A stretch of DNA of 64,000 nucleotides from Pirellula staleyi DSM 6068 (GTDB lineage: Bacteria > Planctomycetota > Planctomycetia > Pirellulales > Pirellulaceae): contig NC_013720.1 of the NCBI RefSeq assembly GCF_000025185.1, positions 2,790,001-2,854,000 on the forward strand, read 5' to 3'. Of this stretch, positions 29,009 through 38,217 are shown in pieces (positions within the stretch are counted from its first letter, which is position 1; each line of letters begins with the position of its first letter). The notes beneath the pieces were generated by a model, which saw only the letters and a list, made by a program, of their open reading frames with translations, was not told where the DNA came from and did not search any database. The position numbers were made by a program, and so were the translations under genes.

Positions 29009-29938
29009 CTACTGCAAAGAGATCGACATGGTGGCGGTCATGCCCGGTCGGAGCAGCGGGTAGCCATTTTCGATGCGGTTCTCGACTTCTGCACGAACGC
29101 GATACTTGTTGCCAGCTTGCACCAGCGGACTGATGAAAACGACACGTCCGACAAATTGCACTTTCCGATCGCGGGCCAGAGTGACTTCGACCATCACCGG
29201 TTTACCGGCGACCTCTTCGGCGTTGAATTCAAGGGCTGAGAGAAACCCTTCGACGCGCATTCGGTCGGTCCGCACAACCTGAACCACAGGTTCGCCCGCT
29301 GCGACCCATTCGCCACGCTCGTGCAGCAGAGTGACCACCATACCATCGATGGGAGAAATGATCTGACGACGGAGAACGTTTTCCGCTGCTGCATCGACGG
29401 TGGCTTGATGCACGTCGGCTGTCATCTTGGCAACCTTCATGTCGAGCTTGCTACGATCGATCTGCAGTTCATCGCGCTGTTTAGCGAGTCGCAATTTTTG
29501 AATCTCTTGCGGGGTAATCGCTCCCGAGCTTTTGCGGTCGACAGCAAGAGCACGTTCGACATCGGCATTGGCCACCGCCAGTGCCGCTTGGGCATAGCGG
29601 ACTTCAATATCATCGTTGGCTTTTGCAATCGCAGCATCGCGTTCTAGTTCGGCGGCGATGCGCTGGAGCTGCGATTGTCGATCGTCGATCCGAGCAAGGA
29701 CTTGGCCCGCTTGAACATACTGCCCCTCAGCAGCCTCGACTGCCATGAGCGCACCGGCTTCGAGCGCGGGGACTTGAATGTCTTCCACCAGCGAGACCAG
29801 ACAGTGGGCAATAACTGCTTGTCGTGGAGGCTCGGTCGAAGTGGAGAGCTGCGGGGCGTAGGTGGGGCGAGCTTGTTGTGCTACGGGTGGAGCACCTGCG
29901 GCGTAGAGCATCAGCAGCGAAAGCGAGAGGGCGTGCAT
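29009..29938 (-). CDS. HlyD-family membrane-fusion (periplasmic adaptor) protein
   Basis: A 309-residue adaptor. A signal-like hydrophobic N-terminus (MHALSLSLLMLYAAGAPPVA) is followed by a split lipoyl domain (VEAAEGQYVQAGQVLARIDDR near residue 80 and SPIDGMVVTLLHERGEWVAAGEPV near 205), a coiled-coil hairpin at about 100-190 and a beta-barrel (VEVTLARDRKVQFVGRVVFISPLVQ). This is the standard adaptor layout for tripartite efflux or type I secretion. The open frame reaches 30082, but ATG 29938 gives a proper signal and avoids overlap with the gene upstream. It sits between a GAF-adaptor gene and the M50-adaptor gene. Confidence 0.88.
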   Translation of the reverse strand: MHALSLSLLMLYAAGAPPVAQQARPTYAPQLSTSTEPPRQAVIAHCLVSLVEDIQVPALEAGALMAVEAAEGQYVQAGQVLARIDDRQSQLQRIAAELERDAAIAKANDDIEVRYAQAALAVANADVERALAVDRKSSGAITPQEIQKLRLAKQRDELQIDRSKLDMKVAKMTADVHQATVDAAAENVLRRQIISPIDGMVVTLLHERGEWVAAGEPVVQVVRTDRMRVEGFLSALEFNAEEVAGKPVMVEVTLARDRKVQFVGRVVFISPLVQAGNKYRVRAEVENRIENGYPLLRPGMTATMSISLQ

Positions 29939-30027
29939 GATTGGTGTTCCACGTGCCGAGGAGTTGACGAGTAATGATCTTGGACTGGAAAAATCGGCGC
30001 TCGAATCGACCTGAGCAGGAGACCAAC

Positions 30028-32169
30028 TTAGAGCCAGAACAAGATTTTGGATTGCACCGTTTCGATCAAATCGCAAAGCCAAACGCGAGCGATCGGCTGT
30101 CGACCGCAGTAGATCTTGGCGGTCACGGTAGTTTGATCTTGCAAGAGCGGAAGTTCGGACTTGTTAACAGCGACGCGCATCAAAACGCAGTTTCCTTCTT
30201 CCCCACGAACTTCTGCCGTGCGCTCGAGTTCGACCATCGTACCGGTGAATCGCTGGCTTGGATGGCTGCTGAGTACGAAGGTTACTTCGAGTGGTGGTCG
30301 ACTCGATCCGTCGGGCGTTTGATGCTGGGCGTCGTCGATGTGTAGCAGTCGTCGTTCAGGGACAAGTAGTTCGAGTTCCCACTCGCCATCGGGGTTGGCG
30401 AGAGTCATGAGCGATTGCCCACGAATCACGGGGCGGTGCAGCAGCACCTCTTCGACCTTCCAGGTCACCACCTGCCCACGCTGTGGAGCAACGATGGCAA
30501 GTAGTTCCTGTTTCTCGCGAAAGAGGGCAATCTCGCGCTCGATGTTGTCTTGCTCTTGCTTTAGTTGCAGCAGTTCGCCTGAGATCCGGTTCTCGTCGGC
30601 TGGTGTAAGTCGGGCTTGCATTGCGCCGCTATCGAGCAGCATGCGCTGGTGCGAAGCGATTTGTTCTTGATTGGTGGTTTGCCGGCCGATGAGCGCCGCG
30701 AGTTCGACTTCCAAATCGGTGCTGGTGAGTGTCGCGAGTGGCTGACCGCGCTCGACCAACTGGCCATGGCGGACCGGCACTTCGCGCACAATGCCATCGA
30801 TCATCGCAAAGACTTCGCGACGCTCGACCGGTTGTAGCTTGCCACGTGCAGCGACTTCAAAATCGGCGGGAATCACGAAGCCCGCGATTACAACCGCAGC
30901 GAAGATGGCCAGCACGGCAATGGTTTTCGGGATCGCGCGGGTGCGAACAATCCAGCCACCTCGTCCGAGGGCTTTCCACAATGGAAGCAGCAAGATTTGC
31001 GAATGTTCTTGGCTGTTTTGAAGAGCCGACGATGCATGATGCGCTACGGCCAGTGACGTAGCCCGCAAGGATTCATCGAGTTTGCCGCTCGTCAGATTTT
31101 CGATCACGAGCGCTCCGAGCAACTGCCGCGATTCTTTGGCAATCTCTTGTTCGGGTCGGTCGGTCGTGGCTATTGGCGCGGGGGCATAGAGAGGAACGAT
31201 TGCAACCAGTGCGGCGTGCGAGATGTCGAGGTAGGTGTCGAGTGGTTTTTCGATCTCGGGTGGATATTCTGATGCACCGGCGGCATGCCAGAGTGGTTCG
31301 CGCGTGCGGAGGACCACGTCAATCAGCCGCTCGAGGGATGAAAGTTCAGCAGCGCGTCGATCGACATTGTCGAGTCCACTCACAGCTTCGATTTGAGCGC
31401 GGCGTCCTTGCTGAATCGCAATCGAAACGCGATCGCACTCGATAAGACGGCGACCTTCATTCACCACGGCATACGAGGTAGCACGTGGATCGAGCGAGCG
31501 ATGCACGGCGTCGACGAACTGCTGCAGGAGGTTCCAGCGGCGTTTTTGGACGGAGAGTTGTCGCAGCCGATCGTTGCGGAAGTATTCGGCCGCGATATCG
31601 CTCATCTGCACCAGGAATCGGAGATAGCCGCGCTGTGTGGTGGGAGCTCCTCCAGGACGCTGGAGGATCTCGACCACTGCAACGACTTCTCCCTCGACCA
31701 CGACGCTGGCGAGCACGAGCAGCAGCGAACTCGGGTTACCAGCTTCACTATCGCTTGCGGCACCTGCCTGAGGTGGCACCAAGAGCGACTGCGGCGAATC
31801 CATCAGCTTTTTTAGCAGCAGACCGTGACGCGTTCGCGATTGGGGCGATGCGTCGAACTGACCCGCCTCGAGATTCGATTGATACAGGAGTTTGAGCTTG
31901 CCTGTTTCGCCACGCACCCAGATTGCGCCACCGATCGCTCCCATCGCGGAAATCACGCGGGTGAGGTAGGAGTCGGCAAATGTGTCGTGGGAAATCTCGG
32001 CCTGAGCGAGTGTGGCGATTTCCTGGACCAGCGAGCGGATCTCGTTCTTCATCTCCTGCACGAGGAGCGGCTCGCCACGCACGCCCGGAGCGTCGGCCAA
32101 ACTTCCCAAGGGAAGCGCCGAGCCGGACAGCGAGGTGTCGAGCGAAGGTCCAGTCGCGGGAGGTGTCAT
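30028..32169 (-). CDS. Double-GAF, single-membrane-span HlyD-type adaptor protein
   Basis: A 713-residue protein with an unusual layout. Residues about 45-200 and 215-385 look like two GAF domains, which usually bind small ligands or sense signals in the cytoplasm. A membrane span lies at about 417-433. The periplasmic part (about 440-713) is an HlyD adaptor: a lipoyl half (FAMIDGIVREVPVRHGQLVERGQPL), a helical hairpin (about 490-580), the second lipoyl half (APQRGQVVTWKVEEVL) and a barrel. It therefore ties a cytoplasmic sensor to an export adaptor. ATG 32169 begins MTPPATG. The next adaptor gene begins 89 bases after its stop. Confidence 0.86.
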   Translation of the reverse strand: MTPPATGPSLDTSLSGSALPLGSLADAPGVRGEPLLVQEMKNEIRSLVQEIATLAQAEISHDTFADSYLTRVISAMGAIGGAIWVRGETGKLKLLYQSNLEAGQFDASPQSRTRHGLLLKKLMDSPQSLLVPPQAGAASDSEAGNPSSLLLVLASVVVEGEVVAVVEILQRPGGAPTTQRGYLRFLVQMSDIAAEYFRNDRLRQLSVQKRRWNLLQQFVDAVHRSLDPRATSYAVVNEGRRLIECDRVSIAIQQGRRAQIEAVSGLDNVDRRAAELSSLERLIDVVLRTREPLWHAAGASEYPPEIEKPLDTYLDISHAALVAIVPLYAPAPIATTDRPEQEIAKESRQLLGALVIENLTSGKLDESLRATSLAVAHHASSALQNSQEHSQILLLPLWKALGRGGWIVRTRAIPKTIAVLAIFAAVVIAGFVIPADFEVAARGKLQPVERREVFAMIDGIVREVPVRHGQLVERGQPLATLTSTDLEVELAALIGRQTTNQEQIASHQRMLLDSGAMQARLTPADENRISGELLQLKQEQDNIEREIALFREKQELLAIVAPQRGQVVTWKVEEVLLHRPVIRGQSLMTLANPDGEWELELLVPERRLLHIDDAQHQTPDGSSRPPLEVTFVLSSHPSQRFTGTMVELERTAEVRGEEGNCVLMRVAVNKSELPLLQDQTTVTAKIYCGRQPIARVWLCDLIETVQSKILFWL

Positions 32170-32336
32170 CGCACGCTTGCTTGCTAGAGGAAACGCTGCA
32201 CACTCGCACTATTGACCGACACCGAAGGACCTGGCAGGTCGGAGGTTGTCGGCTGATGGCGCGAGGTAAATCGTTCTCTTGTTTTCGGCAAGCGGTGGGG
32301 CGTTACTCCCGTCAAGATTCTCCTAAACGGAAAAGT

Positions 32337-32382
32337 CGTTACGCTAGCAAGTGTTGAATCGTGAAGAAGTGCTAGCGAAACG
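32337..32382 (-). repeat. Inverted repeat, possible attenuator between CHAT and GAF-adaptor genes
   Basis: CGTT-A-CGCTAGCA (32337-32349) pairs with TGCTAGCG-A-AACG (32370-32382): 12 base pairs with one mismatch and a 20-base loop. On the minus strand ACTTTTCC follows. It could end or attenuate transcription before the GAF-adaptor gene, or bind a regulator. Confidence 0.55.
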
Positions 32383-32438
32383 TTGATTAGAAAGCGAGCC
32401 AGCAAGTCAACTTCCAGGCGATGCTTGAAATCGGATCG

Positions 32439-35400
32439 CTACTTCGCTTCTGGTTTCCCTTCGAAACCGGCCCCCGGTGCTGGAGCAGGTGGGACATCGC
32501 CGATGCGAGGGCCGATCGGGCCGTCGGCTGGTTCAGGCATCGGCTCTTTCTTCGGAGCTTCGCCAGGAACACCGATCGCCGCGGCAGCATCTTTCTCCTC
32601 GGCTGGCGGAGGTGGTGGAGCCTTCTTCTCTTCGGCTGGCGCGGGGCGAGCTACCGCATCAACCGGGTCGCTGGGGACTCCGGGCTGACTGGCGGTATCG
32701 ACAAGCATGTACCCACCCCAAAAGAATGGATGATCGGCTGGCAGGTCGGACGCAGCAGTAGTGCTTTTGAGACGCGGCTCGGCTGCTGGATCGAGTCGAC
32801 CTGCACGGAACAGCTGAACGCTTCGTCGCCATGCTTCACTGGCCGATGCGTGAGGAAGTTCCTGCACATACTCACGCACGAGTGCTTGTGTGCTTTGACC
32901 ACCGACTCGCCAGCGGCTTAGGAGCAAACTGCGCGATCCGCTCGACAGGAGCCCCATCACCGAGAGGAACACTTCGTCCCCTGTGCCACCCCGTTTGAGG
33001 GCATACTCGGCCGGCGTGTGATAGCCCGGAATGATCACTTCATCGGGACCAGCAAAGGGGAGCATCATCCAGTCGCTGAGCGTGCTGAGTGGCTTACCAC
33101 GATCGAGTTGTAGCGGCGACCACTCGAGCGGACCCTTAGAGGGTTCGTCGATATCGCCGTAGAGAATGAGTCGGTCGATGGTGGCTGAGAGTGTTCCACC
33201 TGGAGCGACAACCGGTGTCGGCAAGGTGGTGCTGCCCGGGATCGCTCCGAGAATGGCAGCGCTGTTGCTCTGTACTATCGCTTCGTCTTCGCGCGGGATC
33301 ATGCGCCCCACGATGACGGCTGTGCGCGAGAGCGGCTTCTTGCCGCGACCATCAGGGAGTACCAGCGACATCATCGGGGTGTAGCGAATCGCTGCGGTCG
33401 TCGCGAGCGACTGCGTGGTCTTTCCGTCGGCCAGCGGAATTTGGAGTGCTTCGAACGGGACATACCAGAGTGGACCATCCGGAACGACGACCACTTCGCG
33501 ATACTTGGCCCAATCCTCAGCTTTCGCGTTGTTGGTTAGCTGCTTCAGGATTTTGGCGGCAGGTACTTTCCACGCTTCACTAGCGATCGCGCTAGGATCG
33601 ACAGGCTGTGTGCGATCGTAGTTGCCGATCAGCCGCAGCATTTCTGCTGTATCGAGTCGCACCTTGGCGGGCGTTTCGACAACAAATGTTGCGTACTTAT
33701 CTTTCGTGAATGCAAAGGCATAAACATTTCGGCTCGTTTGCAGATAGACGAGCACCAGCACACCATCGGCGAGCGCACCTTGCACTTCGCGAACCGTTCG
33801 AATGGGTGGAAATGCAAACTCACTTGGCACTCGTTCGAGCGAAACTTGTTCGAGCAAAAGTTCTTCAGCAGTCGAGAGCTTCGCGAGTTCGAGAAGTAAA
33901 GCTGCTTGCTGTTTACGTTGTTCTTGGTCTTCCGTGGCAAGTGGCAGGGCATCGAGAGCCGCTTTGGTTCTGGCAACCTGCTTTGTGAGCTCTGCCAAGA
34001 TGGGATACCGAACCTGCAGGTCTTGCTTTTGCAGCACTGCTGTTTGCGAGAGCATCTCTTGCGGTGCTTCGAGAATCCAACGGAGCGCATGGACCCGGCC
34101 ACCGAGTGTCAGAGCCGAGAAAAAGCGATGTCGACGGATACGGTCGGCAATTTCAATCGCGCGCTCTTGTTCTTTGCGCAGCAACACGAGCTCGAGCCAA
34201 TGTTCGTAGGGGAGAGGATGCGGAGTGCTGAGCATCGCGAGCGTATCGAGAGGATCGTGCGAAAAATCAATCGCATTCGGCTCACGCAGCAGCTGCGTGT
34301 AGAGAATGTCGCCGATACGCTCCGTTACTCCGCCAGCAGCGATGGTGCGATCGGCCAGCGCGATATGAAACAGCCATTTCGACGCAACTTGTTGGTAGGC
34401 GAGTGCGGCAGCCAGAGGCTGTTTGGCAGCTGTCGGGTTGCCTGCTCGCAGGAAGATTTTGGCAGCTTGGTAGTTCAGTCGCGCACCACCGGCACCATTG
34501 GCCATTTCAGCACGTGCCATTTCGCGACGTGCCTGCGCTATGGCATCCGCAGCTCCGGCAGCATCGCCAGCGTAGTCGAGTGTTTCCGCGAGGCTGGTGA
34601 GGACCGTGATGTTCATCATCCGAATTCGTTTTTGCTTCGCCCAGCCTGAAGCTGCGGCGAGTCCCGCCATCGGCCCCTTTTGTCCCGAGACAACGTGTGT
34701 CACCGCAGCGTAGCGAAATGCTTCTTCCATCACTTCGTAGCGATCGAAGTAGGCCGCTGAAAAAGTCGCTTCCGAGAACATCGTTAAAGCGACGTCGTAC
34801 TTCCCTTGCTCGAAAGCGAGTTTGCCAAGTTCAAGAAGGGCGAGGCAGGTGAGTGGATGATCGAAAGTTCCACCAGCGAGAATTGCTTTTTGTAGTTCTG
34901 AAACCGCTTGCGGAATTTTGCCTGCGGCGGCGTAGGCCAGACCGAGTTCGAGCTCGATCCAGCACTGCGCCCAATGATTAGGAGGTCCTGGTCGACGCGA
35001 GAGAGCATCGACGAGCTGCGCCGTGAGAGGGTCGTGCTCGCTTACGGGGCCCATCAATTCGCGGCGACGCGAAAGAGCCACTGCCGTGCAGCGAACCACC
35101 TCTGAAACATGCACCGGATAGAGGATCGGCGGCGATACGACGCCACCTTTTTGTACCACCTGATCGTTGTCGAGGCGGCCTTGCATGCTTTGGAACTTGT
35201 CGGGGAAGTGACCGATCGGCGCAGTACGTGTGCTAACGCCCCAGGTGATGTTGGTGTTGAGGTTTTGTTCGCGATCGATGTTGGCTGGAAAATCGACACG
35301 CAGCATCCAGTCGCGATGCGCTAGATACAGCTGCAGCGCTGAACTGTACTGGTCCAGTGCCGAAGCGTTATCTCCCATGTGATAGTACGACTCGCCGAGC

Positions 35401-35681
35401 ATCGTGTGATAGCAAATGCTGTCGATCCAGCGTCCCTCGGTACTCTTCACGCCACTTTTGGCGGAGTCGCGAAAGTTTTTGGCAGCGGTCGCAAAATCGC
35501 CATCCCAGAATGCACCGAACGAGAAGAAATAGCCGTCGTGGGGGGCCGACTTCGAACGCCCCTGAGCGCATAGTGTCGGGACGATGCTCAGTGTGAGCGC
35601 GACTACAGCAGCCGCGATCAGCAGTCGCTTGCCAAGGAGCTTGCACATTTGCATCGGGTGGGTGGTTGTCGACAAGTTCAT
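32439..35681 (-). CDS. Exported TPR / CHAT-like protein with degenerate active site
   Basis: A 1080-residue protein. It has a signal peptide-like N-terminus (KLLGKRLLIAAAVVALTLSIVPTLCAQG), TPR-like helical repeats at about residues 50-530, and a CHAT-type domain at about 630-995, recognised by VVVPDGPLWYVPFEALQIPL and the final SSGSRSLLLSRWRVGGQST and DHPFFWGGYMLVD segments. In caspase-like CHAT peptidases the catalytic His and Cys lie in H-G and S-A-C segments; here the aligned positions read ILYGD and IPGYH, so both seem lost. The last 70 residues are Pro/Glu-rich. ATG 35681 is chosen; 35729 and 35654 are alternatives. It is the first gene of a four-gene run with the adaptor/M50 genes. Confidence 0.85.
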   Translation of the reverse strand: MNLSTTTHPMQMCKLLGKRLLIAAAVVALTLSIVPTLCAQGRSKSAPHDGYFFSFGAFWDGDFATAAKNFRDSAKSGVKSTEGRWIDSICYHTMLGESYYHMGDNASALDQYSSALQLYLAHRDWMLRVDFPANIDREQNLNTNITWGVSTRTAPIGHFPDKFQSMQGRLDNDQVVQKGGVVSPPILYPVHVSEVVRCTAVALSRRRELMGPVSEHDPLTAQLVDALSRRPGPPNHWAQCWIELELGLAYAAAGKIPQAVSELQKAILAGGTFDHPLTCLALLELGKLAFEQGKYDVALTMFSEATFSAAYFDRYEVMEEAFRYAAVTHVVSGQKGPMAGLAAASGWAKQKRIRMMNITVLTSLAETLDYAGDAAGAADAIAQARREMARAEMANGAGGARLNYQAAKIFLRAGNPTAAKQPLAAALAYQQVASKWLFHIALADRTIAAGGVTERIGDILYTQLLREPNAIDFSHDPLDTLAMLSTPHPLPYEHWLELVLLRKEQERAIEIADRIRRHRFFSALTLGGRVHALRWILEAPQEMLSQTAVLQKQDLQVRYPILAELTKQVARTKAALDALPLATEDQEQRKQQAALLLELAKLSTAEELLLEQVSLERVPSEFAFPPIRTVREVQGALADGVLVLVYLQTSRNVYAFAFTKDKYATFVVETPAKVRLDTAEMLRLIGNYDRTQPVDPSAIASEAWKVPAAKILKQLTNNAKAEDWAKYREVVVVPDGPLWYVPFEALQIPLADGKTTQSLATTAAIRYTPMMSLVLPDGRGKKPLSRTAVIVGRMIPREDEAIVQSNSAAILGAIPGSTTLPTPVVAPGGTLSATIDRLILYGDIDEPSKGPLEWSPLQLDRGKPLSTLSDWMMLPFAGPDEVIIPGYHTPAEYALKRGGTGDEVFLSVMGLLSSGSRSLLLSRWRVGGQSTQALVREYVQELPHASASEAWRRSVQLFRAGRLDPAAEPRLKSTTAASDLPADHPFFWGGYMLVDTASQPGVPSDPVDAVARPAPAEEKKAPPPPPAEEKDAAAAIGVPGEAPKKEPMPEPADGPIGPRIGDVPPAPAPGAGFEGKPEAK

Positions 35682-35998
35682 CGATGCCGCCTTCTGCCGC
35701 TGGATTCGTCGCAAGTCTCGAGAATTCAAGACCTGTAGAACATGGAGAACACCAATCGTCTGCTTCGGCCATCACGCCTGCGGCTAGCGCCGGCGCGCAA
35801 GCCTAGCGGCGATCCGTGAGAGGTCAATTGTACGGCGCGTGCTGTCGCCTCGTCCAAAAGTTTTGCTCGCCCGAGTGACGAACTTCAGCTTTAGTAGGAC
35901 GAATCGCGCCAGGTGTTACGATCCGAAAGGCCCGATTTCTCGCGGATTTACATGCGATTGTGAAAATCGTAACAAGCGACCACCGAAGTAAAGATTTT

Positions 35999-36715
35999 TC
36001 ACCGTCGATCGAGTAGTTCCGCGATATGCACCACTTCGACAGGGTGTCCCTCACGATGCAACCGTCCCCCGATGTTCATCAAACAGCCGGTGTCGGTGGA
36101 GACAACAATGTCGGCTTGCGATTGCAAGATCGCCCGCACCTTGTCGTCGACCATATTCCCGGATACTTGGGGGTAGCGAACGGCGAACGAACCACCAAAG
36201 CCGCAACACTGATCTTCATGATAGAGCGGCACCACCTTGGCACCACTCACATGCGAGACCAACGTGGGAAGTTCGTGCTGCTGTCCTAGCAATCGCAAGT
36301 GGCAGGCAAAGTGACAGGCTACTTGGCCATTGAACTTCGCGCCGACATCAGTCACTTGCAATCGATTCACTAGGAAGTCGGTTAGTTCAAACGTTTTGCT
36401 GGCGAGTGCAGCGGCTCTTGGTCCCCAAACAGCGTCGTGCTCAAAGAGGTGGGGATACTCTTTTTTCACCATCGCCGCGCAGCTGCCGCTGGGAACGACA
36501 ATCGTTTCGCACTTTTCAAAAACTTCGATCGTGTGACGCGCCACTTCACGAGCCTGATCGCTATAACCGCTGTTGAACATCGGTTGGCCACAGCAAGTTT
36601 GAGCGCGTGGAAAATCGAGCGTGTGTCCCAGCCTCTTCAGCAGCTTCACGGTCGCCTCACCTGCGGCAGGTCGGAACATATCTCCGAGGCAGGTGATCAT
36701 GAGCGAGAGTTTCAT
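35999..36715 (-). CDS. LutA/YkgE-like cysteine-rich (Fe-S) protein
   Basis: A 238-residue protein with two CCG domains, the full layout of LutA: CLGDMF near residue 9 and TCCGQP near 40 in the first, CHFACHLR near 135 and QCCGFGGSF near 170 in the second. In lactate utilisation, LutA works with LutB and LutC to oxidise L-lactate; the CCG domains also occur in glycolate oxidase and heterodisulfide reductase subunits. Neither lutB nor lutC is beside it. Instead, a LarA-like gene precedes it by 62 bases on the same strand, which points to hydroxyacid metabolism. The ATG is at 36715. Confidence 0.88.
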   Translation of the reverse strand: MKLSLMITCLGDMFRPAAGEATVKLLKRLGHTLDFPRAQTCCGQPMFNSGYSDQAREVARHTIEVFEKCETIVVPSGSCAAMVKKEYPHLFEHDAVWGPRAAALASKTFELTDFLVNRLQVTDVGAKFNGQVACHFACHLRLLGQQHELPTLVSHVSGAKVVPLYHEDQCCGFGGSFAVRYPQVSGNMVDDKVRAILQSQADIVVSTDTGCLMNIGGRLHREGHPVEVVHIAELLDRR

Positions 36716-36777
36716 CGAAGTAACTTCAGCAAGTTGCCAGCGGAATAGGAGGGGCGAGAGCAGAGGGGATTAAGCAA

Positions 36778-38043
36778 CTACACATGGTCGGGCAAATTGC
36801 CGACCTCATCGAAGGGGAGAGGACGAGGTTCAGTCAGAATTGTGAGATCGGCCCGAGTTTGTGCCTCTTCGTAGTAGACTTCGCTACACTCGAGTTCCGC
36901 GACTTCCAGCGTGTTGTGAATCCACATCAGCTTGGCATTTTCCGGCGGAGTAAGTCCAATCGTGGGGAGAGCTGCGTCGAGAATTTCTCGATCGGTCGAG
37001 TAGTCGAGCGGCAACATGGCAGCGGTAGGGTGCCCACCGGTTAAGCAATTAATCCGTGTGATTTTTTGGTCGAGTTTCTCGATGACTCGGCTGCGACAAA
37101 ACTCTGAAATTCCGACGCCGGTTCCGTTGCCGTGCGTCTCTTCGGTGAGATCGCGGATGGCGATCCGCTTCACCTTGGGCCATTCATGTTCCCACGCCAC
37201 GTGATCGTTGTACTTGCGGCCGATCACATTCGTGTCCATTCCCGCGCCACTGATGTTCTTGCCGATCTGGTCAACGAGCAGCAAATCACAAACGGGGAAT
37301 GGCAAACGAGGAATCCAGGCCTTAGCCAGCACCAGCAGTTCTTTCTCGCGATCCTCGAAATGCTGCGGCGCAATCGCCTCGATCTTGGCTGTTTCGTCAA
37401 ATGCGTTCTCGACAATCGCCACGCCAGCTGCGATTCGACATTTGGCCAGCACTTCACGCGCAACACTTCGCAAAATTTGGCCGAAGCTGTAGTTCATGAT
37501 CGCGCGGTGATAGATCTTCGCGCCACTATGCTTGCCGAGACCGATCAGCATCATCTTCATCAAGCCACTCTCGATATCACCGACAAAGCCGGTGTGTGGC
37601 TTAATGCGTCCCACCACAATCACATGGTCGGCTCCAAATGCATGGCGATCGAAGTGGACCGGAAAGCCTTCAGCCGCTTGGCAGACGATCACCGTCTCCA
37701 TGCTCGAGCGAATTTCACACCCGAGGAATTCTTCGGTTATGCCGTATCCCTCGATGAGTCCTCGCTGCCCCTCGGCGGTTCCTCCACCATGACTTCCCAT
37801 GGCGGGGACTATGAAGGGGATCGCTCCCAAACTGCGAACATGGTCGACAATCGACTTGATGATCCATTTGATGTTGGCAATTCCGCGACTACCCGCCGTG
37901 ATCGCCACCGAACTTCCCGGCTGTATGGTCTGGCCGAGCCCGAGCTTTTGGAGTTCGGCTGTAGTGGTGCCAGGCACATCCTCGATACGCGTCGCATCAA
38001 AAGCTTGACGAACCCGAAAGATGCGGGGATACGAAGAATCCAT
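36778..38043 (-). CDS. LarA-like (DUF2088) protein
   Basis: A 421-residue protein resembling the lactate racemase N-terminal (DUF2088) family. Supporting segments are AITAGSRGIANI near residue 50, PAMGSHGGGTAEGQ near 80, and GRIKPHTGFVGDIESGLMKMMLIGLGKHSGA near 140-170. LarA itself needs a nickel pincer cofactor attached to a lysine and two His residues; I can see conserved His in PHTGF and GKHSG but cannot confirm the cofactor lysine. Many homologues are not lactate racemases, so the name is kept general. The pairing with a LutA-like gene supports a role with 2-hydroxy acids. I chose ATG 38043 (MDSSYPR) rather than TTG 38061. Confidence 0.82.
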   Translation of the reverse strand: MDSSYPRIFRVRQAFDATRIEDVPGTTTAELQKLGLGQTIQPGSSVAITAGSRGIANIKWIIKSIVDHVRSLGAIPFIVPAMGSHGGGTAEGQRGLIEGYGITEEFLGCEIRSSMETVIVCQAAEGFPVHFDRHAFGADHVIVVGRIKPHTGFVGDIESGLMKMMLIGLGKHSGAKIYHRAIMNYSFGQILRSVAREVLAKCRIAAGVAIVENAFDETAKIEAIAPQHFEDREKELLVLAKAWIPRLPFPVCDLLLVDQIGKNISGAGMDTNVIGRKYNDHVAWEHEWPKVKRIAIRDLTEETHGNGTGVGISEFCRSRVIEKLDQKITRINCLTGGHPTAAMLPLDYSTDREILDAALPTIGLTPPENAKLMWIHNTLEVAELECSEVYYEEAQTRADLTILTEPRPLPFDEVGNLPDHV

Positions 38044-38217
38044 AGCGGGCCACGATTTCAAGGCATGAGCGGGGAGGTAGATGCCACAATCCCTCGCATT
38101 CTACCCGCGCAGCAAGTCGCTCGCGACCGTTTCCAGCGCTGCAGTATTACTTAAGTAGCACAGCCTATGAGAGAGGATGCGCAAGACCGTTGATAAGCTG
38201 TTTCGGTCGCAAGCCAC

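Noticed and set aside
32184-32405. 73-codon minus-strand frame between the CHAT-like and GAF-adaptor genes, considered as a precursor peptide for the M50 cluster
   Set aside because: It starts with TTG without a proper ribosome binding site, runs through the inverted repeat, and has no leader/core or Gly-Gly feature.
37132-38154. 340-codon plus-strand frame opposite the LarA-like gene
   Set aside because: Antisense of a conserved family protein; its product is His/Arg-rich and unlike any family.
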